A DNA stretch of 64,000 bases from Membranipora membranacea (Eukaryota > Bryozoa > Gymnolaemata > Cheilostomatida > Membraniporidae), in NCBI GenBank assembly GCA_914767715.1, contig OU612066.1, positions 5,215,001 through 5,279,000 on the forward strand, given 5' to 3'. The notes under the pieces are model-generated. The model saw only the letters and a list, made by a program, of their open reading frames with translations. It was not told the origin of the DNA and did no database searches. This document shows, piece after piece, positions 11,901-24,699 of this stretch (positions within the stretch are counted from its first letter, which is position 1; every line of letters starts with the position of its first letter). Made by a program: the position numbers and the translations under genes.

Positions 11901-14900
11901 AGCACTAGGCTTTGAAAGCTTGGCATTTTCAATCTCTACACATAATTATCACTCATAAGTGCTTAAGTGGTGTAAGCAATAACCTAGTTGGTGTCTTTTG
12001 AAAGCCCTTGGCAGCTCAAATTTTCAATTCAGTTTTGTTTTGTTGTTTGTAAAGGCTATGGGTTGTGATGTAGTTGGAGTACTTTGTCGCCTTAAATCTT
12101 TACAAAGATGTTATAATATGCATGCAAAATTAGTTCAACCTGACACAACTAAAAAGTACATGATAAGTATGTGATCCAGGGAGCTTTCCTGCAACCTATT
12201 ATATACTATGTTGAATTAAGCTGATGCAACCATAGAGGTACTAATCAGTGCTTATTGATGATCTGGTAGGTTTTGATAGCATTGCATTTCTCTCACACTT
12301 AGGTTATGTCTCATAGCGCTGACAAATAGCATGCCCAAGGATGGGAGGAGAAAACTGTCCATGCACACTTATGAGCACCTATTTTTGCATGGCAGGCGAC
12401 TATCCAATCACATAGACTACCACCGAAACCTTAATCATATCAATGCAGAAAACACACCATGCATTCTGGTAAGCAAAAAGTGGATGTGCATTGTGCAGAG
12501 CACTTTAAGCTTTGATTTTCTCTTGATTTCAGATTCAAATGAATTAACTTAATTAACATTTATTGTAATAAAAAAATAAAAAATTTGTATCTGGTTTTAT
12601 TTTGGCGTTTAATTAATTATTAAGTTAATTTATTTGAACATGAGTCAATAGAAAGGGGCCGCTAAAAGCAGGTAGTTTGGTTGAATGATCAATAATTTGG
12701 ATTTTTTTCCTTGACAATAGACAGTTTTCAGAGCTTGATTTCAGAGGTTCAGAGTTGTCCTTTCGCCGTTTGGAAATTCTTTAACCCACACAGCATGATT
12801 CAGATCCACTGATTCAGAATCTGCACCATTGAAATCTCATGGAGACATAGTTTGGGAAATATTTTCGGTATTCGGATGGTCATTTATATCAATTTCTGCC
12901 CGTTTTGTTGACAAATTTTCTAGAATTTTTCCTTTATTTTGTCATTCAAATTAAGATTAATCGCTCTTTCAAGCCACTAATGATTTGAAAACTCTGTTGC
13001 TCTATTTTGTATGTACAACTCATTGTGTTGTGTAGAGTAATATTGTATGATGGCCATCGTTAGAGTTGACTAACATGGCTGCCAAATACATGTGTATGAG
13101 GAGTTGTCTCCATAACATCAAAGGATACACAACTCTCAACCAGATAACACCCTCTATGTATTCAATGATACCAAAGCTGAATAATAACATGTTTTACCCT
13201 TAAATAATCGGTTTCAAGATAAGCTAATTTAAGCTATTTTCTCCTATGCTGCGTTGATTAAAAAGAACCCAAATGGCGAGAGGACAGATCCGAATAGAGG
13301 CTTAAATTCGAGCTCCATAAACTGTCTACTTTTGAATAAGTTATTGGATTGTTGTGTTTTAGAATTCTCGAGTCTTTTAAAGCGGTAGTTCATGCAGCCT
13401 CTGTAGGTAAGGGTGATATTCCCATTTTTTAGCTTACTTAGTACACTACGGTGGACATCCCGCGGCAATCTACCAACACCAACTGTTAAAAAGATGAATA
13501 ACAGATATGGGCATAGTCTAAGCTGATATGATACCGTTCTATCACAATTTGTTACACATCTGTAAGCCAATTGCTTTTCATAACGTGTTTCTGCAGTACA
13601 TCGAACAATATTCTACTGATTCACTCAGCTGTTCGTTTTATTTGCCTTAATCATGCTCAATCTTATTCGTTTAGGGCTTTAGGCGTATTTTTCCCTTTGT
13701 ACCACTCTTCCAGTACTGGGTTTCCAAGCCAATGATTAATTTGCTGTAGAATCATTTTAACGGTCTGGCCTTGATATCTTTCTAAGCAAGGGCTTTATCT
13801 TTGTAGCTTTTGTATGCAGACTTACAAGCTTCCATGGCATATTGTATAATGATCAGAAGGGAGTCGTTAGAGGGTCAGGTGAATGCTTGGACATGCGTAC
13901 GCAAAGCTCTCAACATGTATTCTTTAGCTGTCTCAGGGGAGAACTATCATTCACTGGCTGCAGGGTATGTTGCAAAACATCATACAAATTGTCTATCTGT
14001 TTAACAAATTTTTATTTTTTATCGGATGGTTAGGGAAAACATTCTTTGAAACGATACTGATACCAATAAAGTTTTAAAAAAAGTCTTCCTCACCTCACTC
14101 CCAAGCATTGTCACTCTAAACACCGCAATCCTCAAACTTGTTTATGCCCATGTCTTTGTTGTCTTGGTGTTGTCAGAAAAAAATTTCCACCTAGATGATG
14201 TTTATGTTGAAATACATGTGTCAGTGTGGCGATCTACACAATCCAGTTCCTAACATAAAGTTTCTCTTAGAGAGTAATTTACAGAAGCACAGTCAAGTTT
14301 AATGCAAGTTACCAGGACCGGAATTGCTATCCTCTTCTATACTGACAGCCACTTGCCCTTTGCGGGCGGCATGATAGGGGAAGAGGCAACTCCTATGCTG
14401 GCAATGTGGATCTAACTTTGATTTTGCTTGCCTAGGCAACATCCACAAAATCATGAGGAGCGAGCGAAACGCCTGATAGCAAAATGTGCAAACTCACCAT
14501 TGGTTGAAGACTCCAATTTTCAATATATGGTGAAGACATCACAATACATGGAGATGACTGAGCGTGAGGTACGCTATATGCTTGGCCTCAAACCTACTGA
14601 TGACATAAAGAAATACTGGTCCATTGGGCGCCTCACCGACTTGTAAGTTATCAAAATATGTAAACAGAGAGCGAAATCACTTTTTGTGAATTTGTTAATG
14701 CAAAATGTCAAATGCCAATCAGTGCACATGCTGAATTTCTGTCTGTGGTTTGCAAAATAATTAAATCCAAAAATCTTTCATTGCCAGCAATAGTTAAACA
14801 TTGCTCAAGCTTAGAAGGTCAAGCCAATGTTCAATCAGTGTTTGCTACAATATTGCCAGTACTCCCATAAGTCACTCTGAATTCACTCACATCATTGGAA

Positions 14901-17900
14901 TTTCTCATCTCTTTCAAGCTGTCTGAATGCCCTAGCAAGAGAGGGAAGGCGCATGCCGTTAGGAGCCGATACACAGAATAGAATCTATTTGTTTGAGAAG
15001 CTGATAGAGATCTATAGCCTAGGAGCTAGAATACCTCAGTATTACTGCACTTTTACACTCGGTACGCCCTGCGATAAATTCTAATTTACAACTTTTATTA
15101 TTAATAAAAACCCACTAAAATTGCCGCCAAAGTTATCATATTGGTATTGGTTTAAAATGAACTTTATTCTGGAATGTGAATTTCCCTATAAAAATAATCA
15201 ATTGAACCCTTGTCAAATCGTTTAGGATTGGCTCGTTTCTGGGATTTACAGATGTATATACATAAATTGTTATCATACCCGGATGTATAAATGATACTGG
15301 TGTCATTGAGAGATGACCTGCATATTCACCATTACTGTTTATTGCTTTTTCCTTTTGAATCAACTCAACAATATTTATTGTGTACCTTTGTGGCAGTACA
15401 AAAAAATCCAGTTTTCCTGCATTTGGAATTGCTCCCCTCCACCCCTCCTGGGGTGCAATTCCAAACGTAGACACACTGATTCCAAATTATTCTAAAGTAC
15501 AATAGACGCTTAGCTGGGATACCAGCACAATAAACTTGTTTATATATGATGTATAATCAGAGCCTGAATTTTTCTGTTCAACAGATTACGTTGTAACACC
15601 ATGTTTGTATGTAAGTTCATGATTACCAAATCTCGAATATGTGTTTTAGAGATAACTGGATCACTCTATCACTCCAAGTTTTGTGCAGATGCAGCATTGA
15701 TATTATGCAAAAAGGTGACAGAAGATTTTGGAATTTGCTTAGCCCAAGAGATGACTATTCAAAGAGCCGGAATTAGTATTGGAGCTAAGCTCGAGCCAAC
15801 AAAAATAGAGGACCATATCAAAGCATATGATGGTAAGCCCTCGGATGACTCTCATGATAAGGCGGTCAATCTTTTACTAGTACACAAGACCTATATGCAC
15901 ATAAACTGAAAACCAAGAGCCTGAAAATGGTTGCTGGCAATCATTCTGATCCAGTGCTAACATTAACAACGCTTCCATCAGGCCGGTTTCAGGCAATAAA
16001 ACAACGAACTCAGCTACGCTCTCACTGTTTTAGGGCCCACTCCGTCAGGTATTTAAACACAGTTTTTCGTAATTAGATTTGAAGTGTAATTTTTATATAC
16101 AATTTTTATTCCATATATCGTTTTATATCCATATATTTTTACATTACAATCAAACTGAGCTTACTTTTAGAGAATATTTTTAGAGAGCACCCACATACAC
16201 ATTTTTATTTCTCTTCCTGAGACAATACAATACATACATGCATACAATGATTATGAGAACTGTGAGCTTCCCATTTCACTACCAGACAGCCAGAGTTGAA
16301 GGTCATGGGTTTGAATCCCACTGCAGTTCACTGACTATTAGAACTTGTTGGATCCCCAGGTGTGCTCCAACCTGCCTACAAACTGAGCGCAAATTGGCGT
16401 GCACTTTGCGACCCCGCCCTTAAGGCACACCCTATATCGTGTCCCATTCTTCGGTATGAGGTGCATGACTGAATTTTGCGATTTTAACCGACCAGCCCTC
16501 CCCTCCTCCTCATTTGGCCAATCAAGATCTCAAATATTTTGGACAGCCAAATCAAGAACCCTATTTTTAGTACACATTCCTTTCTAACTATTGCTGCTAC
16601 TATTAACTTCTAGGTTTGATGAGTAAAAAGGTTCATGGAAGTTACTGGCATGAATGGGGAATGAAAACGACTAACTTCACTGACGACAGACTCTTCAAAC
16701 ATATCATTGTAGAAGAGAAACTGCTATGTCACGGTAATTTGAACTTTCACAAAGCTGTAAGATGTGTCACAAAGACTTGCCTCATGCCTGCCATGTACCG
16801 ATGGAATATAATGGCTTTCTTCAACTCTGCTCAACAGTAATGCACGTAAAATTATATTGTGATCATATTGCACATGGATTATTTTTTGCAGGAAGAATAT
16901 GTTTATATTCAAGAAGAGCTGCAGAAAGCAGAACAAGAGGAAGGGAGCCGGCATTGGCAAACACCAATCGTCAGGCTGGTGAGAATCTGCTACGCACCCT
17001 CATCAAGGGTTGCAAAGAATTCAAGGATGATCAAATACTAGCTAAGTTTCATATGTGAGTACACTCAATAGAATGTCTGATGACAAGTAATATGAGGGAT
17101 TATACTCATAACTATACTTATACAAATTGACGGCTATATCAAGGGATAAATGTAATCTGAACAAGACTATGAAATATTGTCGTTTTTGTTAATTTGCCCC
17201 TAATACGCAGGCTAGTCATAGTCTTGGTTGTCATGTCCTGCACTCAAAGCTGACAACTGCAGTCAATCTCACTAATTCATGATATCAACTTAATATTGTT
17301 TGAAGGAAACAAGCCACATTCAAACTTCACAATGGGCAGCTAGAGGAAGCCATCCGATCGGTTCTAGATGCTATGCAGACCCTGAGAAAATTCCTGCTGG
17401 AAAATGAGTTTGTAAATGCCGCCGAATACTCAACTGGACTATTCAAAGTCTTGGACGGAATGCTGTATGACTGCTACTGCCAGTGGCAAGATACAGAGAA
17501 GAAAGGGAGAAATAGGTGAAAATTTTCAAATTGATAGTCAAGCGAAACTGCCAATAAGATTAACAGAGTATGTGGAATAAAACTTGTTTGCAGTTCATTT
17601 TCAAGCTATTGTATTGATTGAATTATGTTCTACTGTCTCACAGTAATACCAGAGACTATAGATATATTATCCATAGTCTCTGGTAATACCATAGTTTTAC
17701 TGTGATGATACAACAGGAGTATGAGAATATTACTTACAAGCTCCTTTCTCAGGTGATGGGTAGTTTAGAATTTTAGGATTTTTATACAAATGATATCACA
17801 GAAAAAAATCCATTTAAAGAATCTTTGCCATAACTAAAGTCAAACTTATTCATCCTGAAAATACTTGAGAACCATCCATGGGCGTATATTCCGAAAAATC

Positions 17901-20900
17901 TGACCCACCACTTTTCACCCCAGACACAACTCGAGCGCAAATTTCGCGAACTTATTCGCAATATTTGACATTTTTATCGTTTTTCACCCATTAAATCCAA
18001 TTTATACCGGGAAATGGGTGTTATATATGGAAAGAGCATGGAAAAAACTACCATTAGAAGATGTTTTAAGGTAATGTCAAAGACCGATCCGAATATCAAC
18101 ATATCATACACAGTTGGAAAGCTGCCGAGCTACTGAAAATGAATGCCTGAACAAAAACTTGATTCGATGACGTTGTGTCATTTTAGGGAGGAAATGAGGC
18201 AAAAAACGCTGTTTTTGTCAACGCAGATGGAGGAGTCAAATTAATTGCAAAAAATTTCAAAACATGTGGAATGTATACTTAGAGATTGCGTTCATCATAA
18301 AATTTGATTTTCTCTGATATATGACTAGTCTAAATTGACTTTTTACGTCACGCCATACAACGCATTTTTTTTGTGAAGCCGTGAAAATTTGTGAAATTTC
18401 AATCATTAATTCACAACAGATCATAGGCTGGAATCAAAATTAATAATGATTTTCTCTTAGAGTACTCTTCAAATGTCACACACATTGACTTTCAAAAAAT
18501 TAGCTTGCATATTGCAATGACAGTAGACTCTCGAATACGGCTAATATTTTCGCCGCCTTTGCATAACGCCAAACATGCTGTCCAAATAACCATTATTGTG
18601 GCCAAAGAAAGTTTTTTGAAAGTTCTCACATACGAAGCCGCTTTCATTAACCATGGTGCACACAAGAAATGCCAACATAATTTTTCATTGCATCTTCATT
18701 ATTCTTGAATTTAACGCAAAAGAATGCCAAAAAACACCTCAAAAGTCCCTCAAAAGTCCCTAAAAATAGCTGTTTTTCGGCATTCTTTTGCGTTAAATTC
18801 AAGAAAAATGAAGATGCAATGAAAGATTATGTTGGCATTTTTGGTGTGCACCATGGTTAATGAAAGCGGCTTCGTATGTGAGAACTTTCAAAAAAAACTT
18901 TGTTTGGCCCAATAATGGTCATTTGGACAGCATGTTTGACGTTATGCAAAGGTGGCGAAAATATTAGCCGTATTCGAGAGTCTACTGTCATTGCAATATG
19001 CAAGCTAATTTTTTGAAAGTCAATGTGTATGACATTTGAAGAGTACTCTAAGAGAAAATCATAATTAATTTTGATTCTAGACTATGATCTGTTGTGAATT
19101 AATGATTGAAATCTCGCATATTTTCACGGCTTCACAAAAAAAATGCATTGTATGGCGTGACGTAAAAAGTCAATTTAGACTAGTCATATATCAAAGAAAA
19201 TCAAATTTTACGATGAACGCAATCTCTAAGTATACATTCCACCTGATTTGAAATTTTTTGCAATTAATTTGTCTGCTCAATCTGCATTGACGAAAAGAGC
19301 GTTTTCTGCCTCATTTCCTCCCTAAAATGACACAACGTCATCGAATCAAGTTTTTGTTCAGCTATTCATTTTCAGTAGCTCGGCAGCTTTCCAACGGCAT
19401 ATGATATGTTGATATTCGGATCGGTCTATGACATTACCTTCTTAAGGACAGTCTGCGCATGTGCGAACTGTTGAGGCATACGTTCGTCTCTGCAGCATAG
19501 GGCTTGAACTAATTCACCTAGTCTGAGTACCAAAATTGGGAAAACAATGGAAACCCATAATTTGGAAATATTTGGGCCTAAATGGAACACTGGTTTTGAT
19601 ATCTCATAACCTTGAACCCTGGGAGTTGCCTTTCTTGATGGAAGGCAGCGCCACCACTGCTGTGCTGCAGAGATAGACTATGTCACAAGGCTATCCTGCA
19701 AGCAGAATGCCTTAAGGATGAAAATAAAATAAAAAAAATAATCTTTTTCAAAATACAAAAAAAATTTAATTAATTTTTTTTTAATTCTAATTGAACCCAC
19801 GACTTGTCATGAGTCGTGGGTGGTAATATACGCCCATAGAACCGTCCATGTTTCAGCCTAAATTGCCTCCCAACTTACCCCATTCTTGACAAAAACAGAA
19901 TAGCTGTAGTCCTAGTCATATATATTTTTCCTTCTGTGTTTTAAGAGGTACTATGTTGGATCGAGACGGAGAAGATGGGAAGGACAAGGAACGTCTAGAT
20001 TTCATAGAAGACTTTCTAGCCTCAGAGGACAGACGAGAGGTGTTTCCAACTTTGGATTGTCTGGGCAGACAGGTATAATAGAAATTATAAAACAAGTTTA
20101 ATGCATGGTTAGAGCAATGAACTAAACCTCTTTAGTTCATTGGTTAGTTCATTGGTTTAGTTCATTGGTTAGAGGTTGAGTTTATCATATAATTTGATTT
20201 TGATTAACATTTGACAAGTCAAGAGTGACTTCTTATGTCATGTCATAAAATAAATGATTGTTGTAAATTGTTGACCATGGTTCACACAAGACATGCCAAC
20301 AGAACTCTGTGCTGCTCATCCAGTTTTCCTGAAGTTTACGAGACAGAATGTCAAACAACACTATTTAAGGCCTTTTTGAGACTTATTTTGGCATTCTGTT
20401 GCGTGAAATTAAAGAAAACTGGTATATGGTGCCAGATTCTTTTGGCAATTTCTGCCTGCGCCATAATGAATAAAAATAGCTTCATTTTCGAGACCTTTCA
20501 AAAAGGGGGAGGAGACAGCCTGGGTAAATCCATTTGACAGGAGAGGACAATTGGAAAAGAAATTCCAATAGTTGTGAGTTTGGATTAAAATAAGAGTTGT
20601 CCGATTTGATTCTATGGTCTATTGGCCATGTGATCACAATGCTGAATTCAATAAATGTTCTTTACTCCAGCCAGTCTTAACTTGCTAAGCTTAAGTAGTA
20701 ATTTTACAAACAGTATAGCATGCCAAATGAATAGTGAATCGCATGAAATTCAAAGAAGAATCAAAAAGTCAAACCAAGGAGTACTCCTTGATCAAACTAA
20801 AAAAGATATGTGTGTATTTTGCTCAACCTGTTGTGATAGGTGGCTCTTCATCGTCAATCTGAATTTATCAAAATGTTAGGGATGTGTCGTGAGTGTGACC

Positions 20901-21723
20901 TTGAAGAGTTTACGACAGCCTGTCCAAAAGGGACAGAGCTTAGAGCTAGTTCACTGGCATGTCTGTGGACCACTTTATACTAAACTACTTTCGCTGTTCA
21001 AAGATGTTTTGTTTGTGTCATTTGAAGAGTATTCTAAAGGAAATTTTACTCAAAAGCCTATGATCTGCTGTTCCAAATCATTGATTAAAATCATGCATAT
21101 TCTCACCACTTCACAAAAATCACTCTCGACTTGTCAAAGAAGCAAATAATATGATGAACTCAATTCTGACAATACATTTCACCTGTTTGAAAATCTGCAG
21201 TGACAAAAACAGTGTCTCTTTCCCCTTTTCATCACAAAAATGACACAACGTCTTCCAATTAAAAATTGACTCACGTACTCTCATTCAGTAGTGCGACACA
21301 GTATATGATCATGATGATATTCGGATCGGTCATTATTGACAATACCTGAAATCAAAATTTTATTACTTCAAGCTTTAGAATTGAATAATGTGTTTTATAA
21401 TCCAAAATTATTCAGGAGCCTGACAATTTGCCTGTGCAGGAGAGGAGAGTTGGCAGACTGAACAGGAATTGATCACCATCTTGAAAGCAAATGTCAACAT
21501 ATTGCAGACAGGCTTGGCGAAGGAGGAGACAGAGAGGAGGCAACCCATTTGTCAAATATTAAACTGCGTCTTTGAAAATCTGTGGATAAATCAACGATGT
21601 CTCTTTTGGGCCCGCTCTGAAGAAGATATTGTGCCTATCAGAGACTATTATCTAGCTTGGCACCACCATCGCTGGGTTGCCGAACTAGATAATGTCACAA
21701 GACATCCTACAGGCATAATCTGA
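8917..21723 (+). CDS. STAND (NB-ARC-like) NTPase with helical C-terminal region, gene B
   Basis: Fourteen exons join in phase to 986 aa: 8917-9064, 9736-10355, 10713-10946, 11449-11651, 12303-12468, 13807-13964, 14436-14642, 14919-15061, 15650-15832, 16614-16733, 16892-17054, 17306-17515, 19946-20072, 21445-21723 (stop TGA). Exons 1-2 give INING-RCGVGKTQ (Walker A), CLLFDNAEL (Walker B-like), LWKIFVNTQEG (sensor 1) and LSGLPSALKVAKKML, matching the GLPLAL motif of NB-ARC/STAND proteins. The last two thirds is mostly helical with TPR-like stretches (for example AEYSTGLFKVLDGMLYDC in exon 12), but I recognise no named effector domain. The N-terminal 200 aa are homologous to the divergent gene at 1-1299. 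Weak points: the true 5' end may lie upstream (TTTTAG acceptor at 8894), and the last exon needs the third of several closely spaced AGs (see findings). Introns 12 and 13 carry large foldback transposons. Function unknown; a sensor/scaffold ATPase is the family expectation. Confidence 0.75.
12720..13326. mobile_element. Foldback MITE, GACAG family, copy 2
   Basis: Starts GACAGTTTTCAGAGCT and ends with the reverse complement ACTGTC, flanked by TA on both sides (12718-12719, 13327-13328). Longer (607 bp) than the other copies because extra sequence of about 200 bp sits near its centre (around 13000-13190). It lies in intron 5 of STAND gene B. The antisense reading frame at 13244-13570 runs over its right arm and is not a gene. 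Confidence 0.8.
16260..16425 (+). repeat. Candidate tRNA-derived SINE, copy 1
   Basis: Contains a T-arm/B-box-like stretch ATGGGTTTGAATCCCACTGC near 16302-16321, followed by CAGTTCACTGA and CCCAGGTGTG. The same order of blocks occurs on the minus strand at about 40340-40515, which supports a shared SINE family. The A box of this copy is poor. It sits in intron 9 of STAND gene B. Confidence 0.45.
17641..17690. repeat. Short hairpin
   Basis: TACCAGAGACTATAGATA ... ATCCATAGTCTCTGGTA forms a hairpin with near-perfect arms around an AT centre. In intron 12 of STAND gene B; no further role visible. Confidence 0.6.
17881..19838. mobile_element. Large foldback element with ~680-bp inverted arms, copy 1
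   Basis: Two long arms (about 18068-18745 and 18775-19445) are close reverse complements meeting at a centre near 18760. The outer ends GGCGTATATT and AATATACGCC are also inverted, and the element is bracketed by near-identical 12-bp sequences (17869-17880 and 19839-19850, GAACCATCCATG / GAACCGTCCATG) that look like a target duplication. The palindrome itself begins AAGGTAATGTCA. No transposase is encoded. The element sits in intron 12 of STAND gene B. Long terminal arms with a 9-12-bp duplication resemble Mutator-like foldbacks, but this is only a suggestion. Confidence 0.75.
20201..21350. mobile_element. Large foldback element, degenerate copy 2
   Basis: Its right half (about 20890-21350) follows the right arm of the element at 17881-19838 block by block: GTGTCATTTGAAGAGTA, CCTATGATCTGCTG, AATGACACAACGTC, ATATTCGGATCGGTC and the terminal AATACCT. 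The left half (from 20201) is a more eroded inverse. It occupies most of intron 13 of STAND gene B, 150 bp before the last exon. The small ORFs inside it are not genes. Confidence 0.65.
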
Positions 21724-24440
21724 CAGGACACTAATGCAGCCTCACTGAGCCACATAATTGTCATGATATAACAACATTGAATTGTGTATAAGCAATTGTG
21801 TCTAACTCAAGCCGCTGAAAATATTGCAATTTCCAAACTCAAACTCCCTTCAGGTTTTCAACATGGAAAGTGAACTGCAAATCAATGAGTAAGCACCATT
21901 GCTGCTGCTACACCATTCAATGTCATTACCTCGCTTAAAATCTAATGCTCCATATCCTGTCCTGTCTAGGTGTATCATATTTTAGTCTATGGCATTGCAT
22001 TATTTTACATACTGTTGTATGAGGTACCTAGGGTAGGTAAATACTCTCCTTATCTCCTCCGCTAAGGACATTTAGTTTTATTTATATTTTTAAATATAGC
22101 TAATCAAAAGTTTAATTTTGTCATTTGAGGAATCAAGCACCATTTCTATATGTATGCTGGTATCTATAATATTATTGATAATTACTCAAAGATTGTTCAA
22201 GGATTGGCTATATGTCAATATCTGTTGGTCCGTAGACAATCTGTTGATCATAATTCCTAGATTTGAGTTCAATTGAATACCTGCACTGACTGATATGAAA
22301 TCCTGGATCAGTTGTAAATTAGTAAATTAGTATGGCCATCACAGTATGTCTTATCCGTTCATTGGCTTATCAGTGTATGTTAGTACTGTAAACTTTTTGA
22401 TGTGTACAGACAATAATTGTTTGTCTATGTGTCAATTATTGACACATAGACAAACAATGACTTTTATCTGTAAAAATACAAAGATTTACCTTTCCATCCC
22501 TGATTAAACAATTTTAAAAGTGTTTTTGGTTTTACACAATGTAATAAGAATATATCAGTTTATCTCAATTTTCAGTTTTTCAAATGTAAAATTTCCAATT
22601 TTTGTGATAACAAATATCTGCTTTTGCATTTTTACTACCATACACATACATGCATCTTAGTCTTTGAATATATGTTGAAACAAATGGTTTGTAGCTGGTT
22701 CAGCCTGTTTAAGAATTGCAGCAGTAGTAGTCAATCAATCAAGCAATCAATTTTGAAAGCCCTTTTGTTGGATAACCCAAATGAGGTGAAACCAGCCCCT
22801 GACTATGCTTGCCAACAATCACTTTTCAGTTCTCATAATTTGACTTACACTTGTGTATAGCTGTAACATCTTGAAACATATGATTCCTCTTATTTTGTTC
22901 ATTTACCCATCCAGGTTATTATTTGGAAAAGTAGGGTAACAGGTTGTTTCATCATAGTGACCACTCAAAGCTCCACATTAGCTGGTATTCTGTAAATGGC
23001 ATTCCTATATCTTGTGTGGCGGGTGCTACTAGAATGCCTTATGCTGACCCATTCTATCCACGTTATCTCACCCTTGAGTCCGGGGTTATCTATTATTCAT
23101 AGCGCTCATAGCTAGTAGCTACATACCTTGGTTTTCCCATAGCAAGAACTAATGGTACAGCAGTGAACTAAACCTTGATTTAAAATTGTCAGATAAATTA
23201 ATCCTGATTTCCAGCATTGCTGTTGGTGTGGACCAAGCTTGTCAAGAACTAGTAGCCTTTTTCTGCCAGTTTAATTCCAAGCGTATCTGATTCGACACTG
23301 GTGAATGGGCTAGAAAATATCGATCATTCAACTACACATATTTGTTACTGCATTCCATATGTTGCATTACTTGCTCCCCTGATATGCGGCCTATATATGG
23401 AGAGGGAACCACTCGTATGCAGACAAACTAGATCAAACATGACCTTATATATAACATCACATATCAGATATACTCATAGACTTAATATATTAAGTCTATG
23501 GATATACTTCAGAAGAAATCAGTTATCTGTGGGCATAGTGGTTGAACTAGAGGAGGTAGAGGGTACAGGCATGGTAAAAACTGCTTCCAAACGAACTTTG
23601 GATATCAGATATTACAAAAGATATTCTTTCTTTCCCATACAATCCATTGGATGTGGAATGTGTTAGTCTTGTCAAGCGTCCACTTTTTTGGTTTTGCGTT
23701 TGAACCTTGCATTTTCAGTAACGGTTTTTAGTCTTGCTGGTGTGAGCCTATATATAAGGGGACTTAATATAGTTTGTTTTTCATTTTTGATCACTGATGC
23801 TAAAAAACAAAAAGCAACTTGTTTTTCGTTTTCTTGTTCCAAAACAACAAATCATTAAATGAAAATCGAGTCAATTTTTGTTTTTTGATTTTTCCTATTG
23901 ATGAAAACCGAAATATTAAGCTTATTCGCTGGTTAATACACGGCCAAGATAATAAATCAATAAATGATTTATAGGCATTTATTGAAGGAGAGGCACTCAA
24001 TAAAACCTGGTCGTGAAAAAACCTGCTTGAGTTAATTTTGGACCCCTTAATAATAGCACGCCTAACAAGTGGCTAACAGATTTAATTCTAGGCGGCAAGG
24101 TTATGATAACAGGACAGCAGCAAAGAACTCAAGGTCACCAGCCATTACTCAAAAACAAACATGGTAAAATTGTGATTAAATTGTTTATTCGAATCGCTGT
24201 TGTAAAGCTGTTTTAATCAGAATTGGTCGCCTCTATTATTGGCTAAAAATAATTTTTAGTGCCATTTCATTCGCCTGAATGCACGCCTAGTAAATAATGT
24301 GGTCGCCTTGACAACAGACGTCTATTGACAGGCGAATAAGCTTATTGATATGAATCCTATTTCCATATTTCAACTTTGAATCACAAAAACAAAAATCGAA
24401 AAATGAATTGATGATTTTTGTTTTTCATTTTTGATGCTGC
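21724..24440. other. Intergenic, no gene seen; one perfect hairpin and an A/T-rich foldback
   Basis: No coding exons recognised. 22416-22458 is a perfect hairpin (21-bp arms, 1-nt loop). From about 23780 to 24440 the sequence is rich in AAAACAAAAA/TTTTTGTTTTT blocks and has inverted AAGCTTATTCGC / GCGAATAAGCTT pieces near 23920 and 24333, which suggests another worn foldback element. Confidence 0.5.
22416..22458. repeat. Perfect 21-bp-arm hairpin
   Basis: Arm ATTGTTTGTCTATGTGTCAAT, one T, then the exact reverse complement. Nothing nearby indicates a gene it could belong to. Confidence 0.85.
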
Positions 24441-24683
24441 AGAACAAAACGAATATCCAATCCCATATTTTGTTTTTCATTTTTTGTGTTGAAAGTCAAA
24501 AGAACAAAAATCATACATTGCAAATGTAGCCTAAGTTGTTATTTCCCTCATGGGGATTTACTGGGATTTGCATTTCTTGCCGCTACTGGATGCTGCTGCC
24601 AAAACTGGGATGTCTGCCTGAGGTTGGCATGCTGAGATAATTTGTCAAGTCAGCTGCTATGAGGGGCTACTGTGTGGCTTGTC
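24441..24683 (-). repeat. Arm of a distant inverted repeat (pairs with 28005-28245)
   Basis: Reverse complement of this stretch closely matches 28005-28245, including GCAAATGTAGCCTAAGTTGTTATTT-type central sequence and the CTGTGTGGCTTGTCTAC end. Between the two arms lie the LINE fragments and MITEs. Either two copies of one repeat family or the arms of a composite element. Confidence 0.7.
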
Positions 24684-24699
24684 TACATTTGGTTTGGTT

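Noticed and set aside
18505-18708. ORFs in the foldback arms at 18505-18708 and 20235-20537
   Set aside because: They lie in inverted-repeat arms of a transposable element; neither has a recognisable domain.
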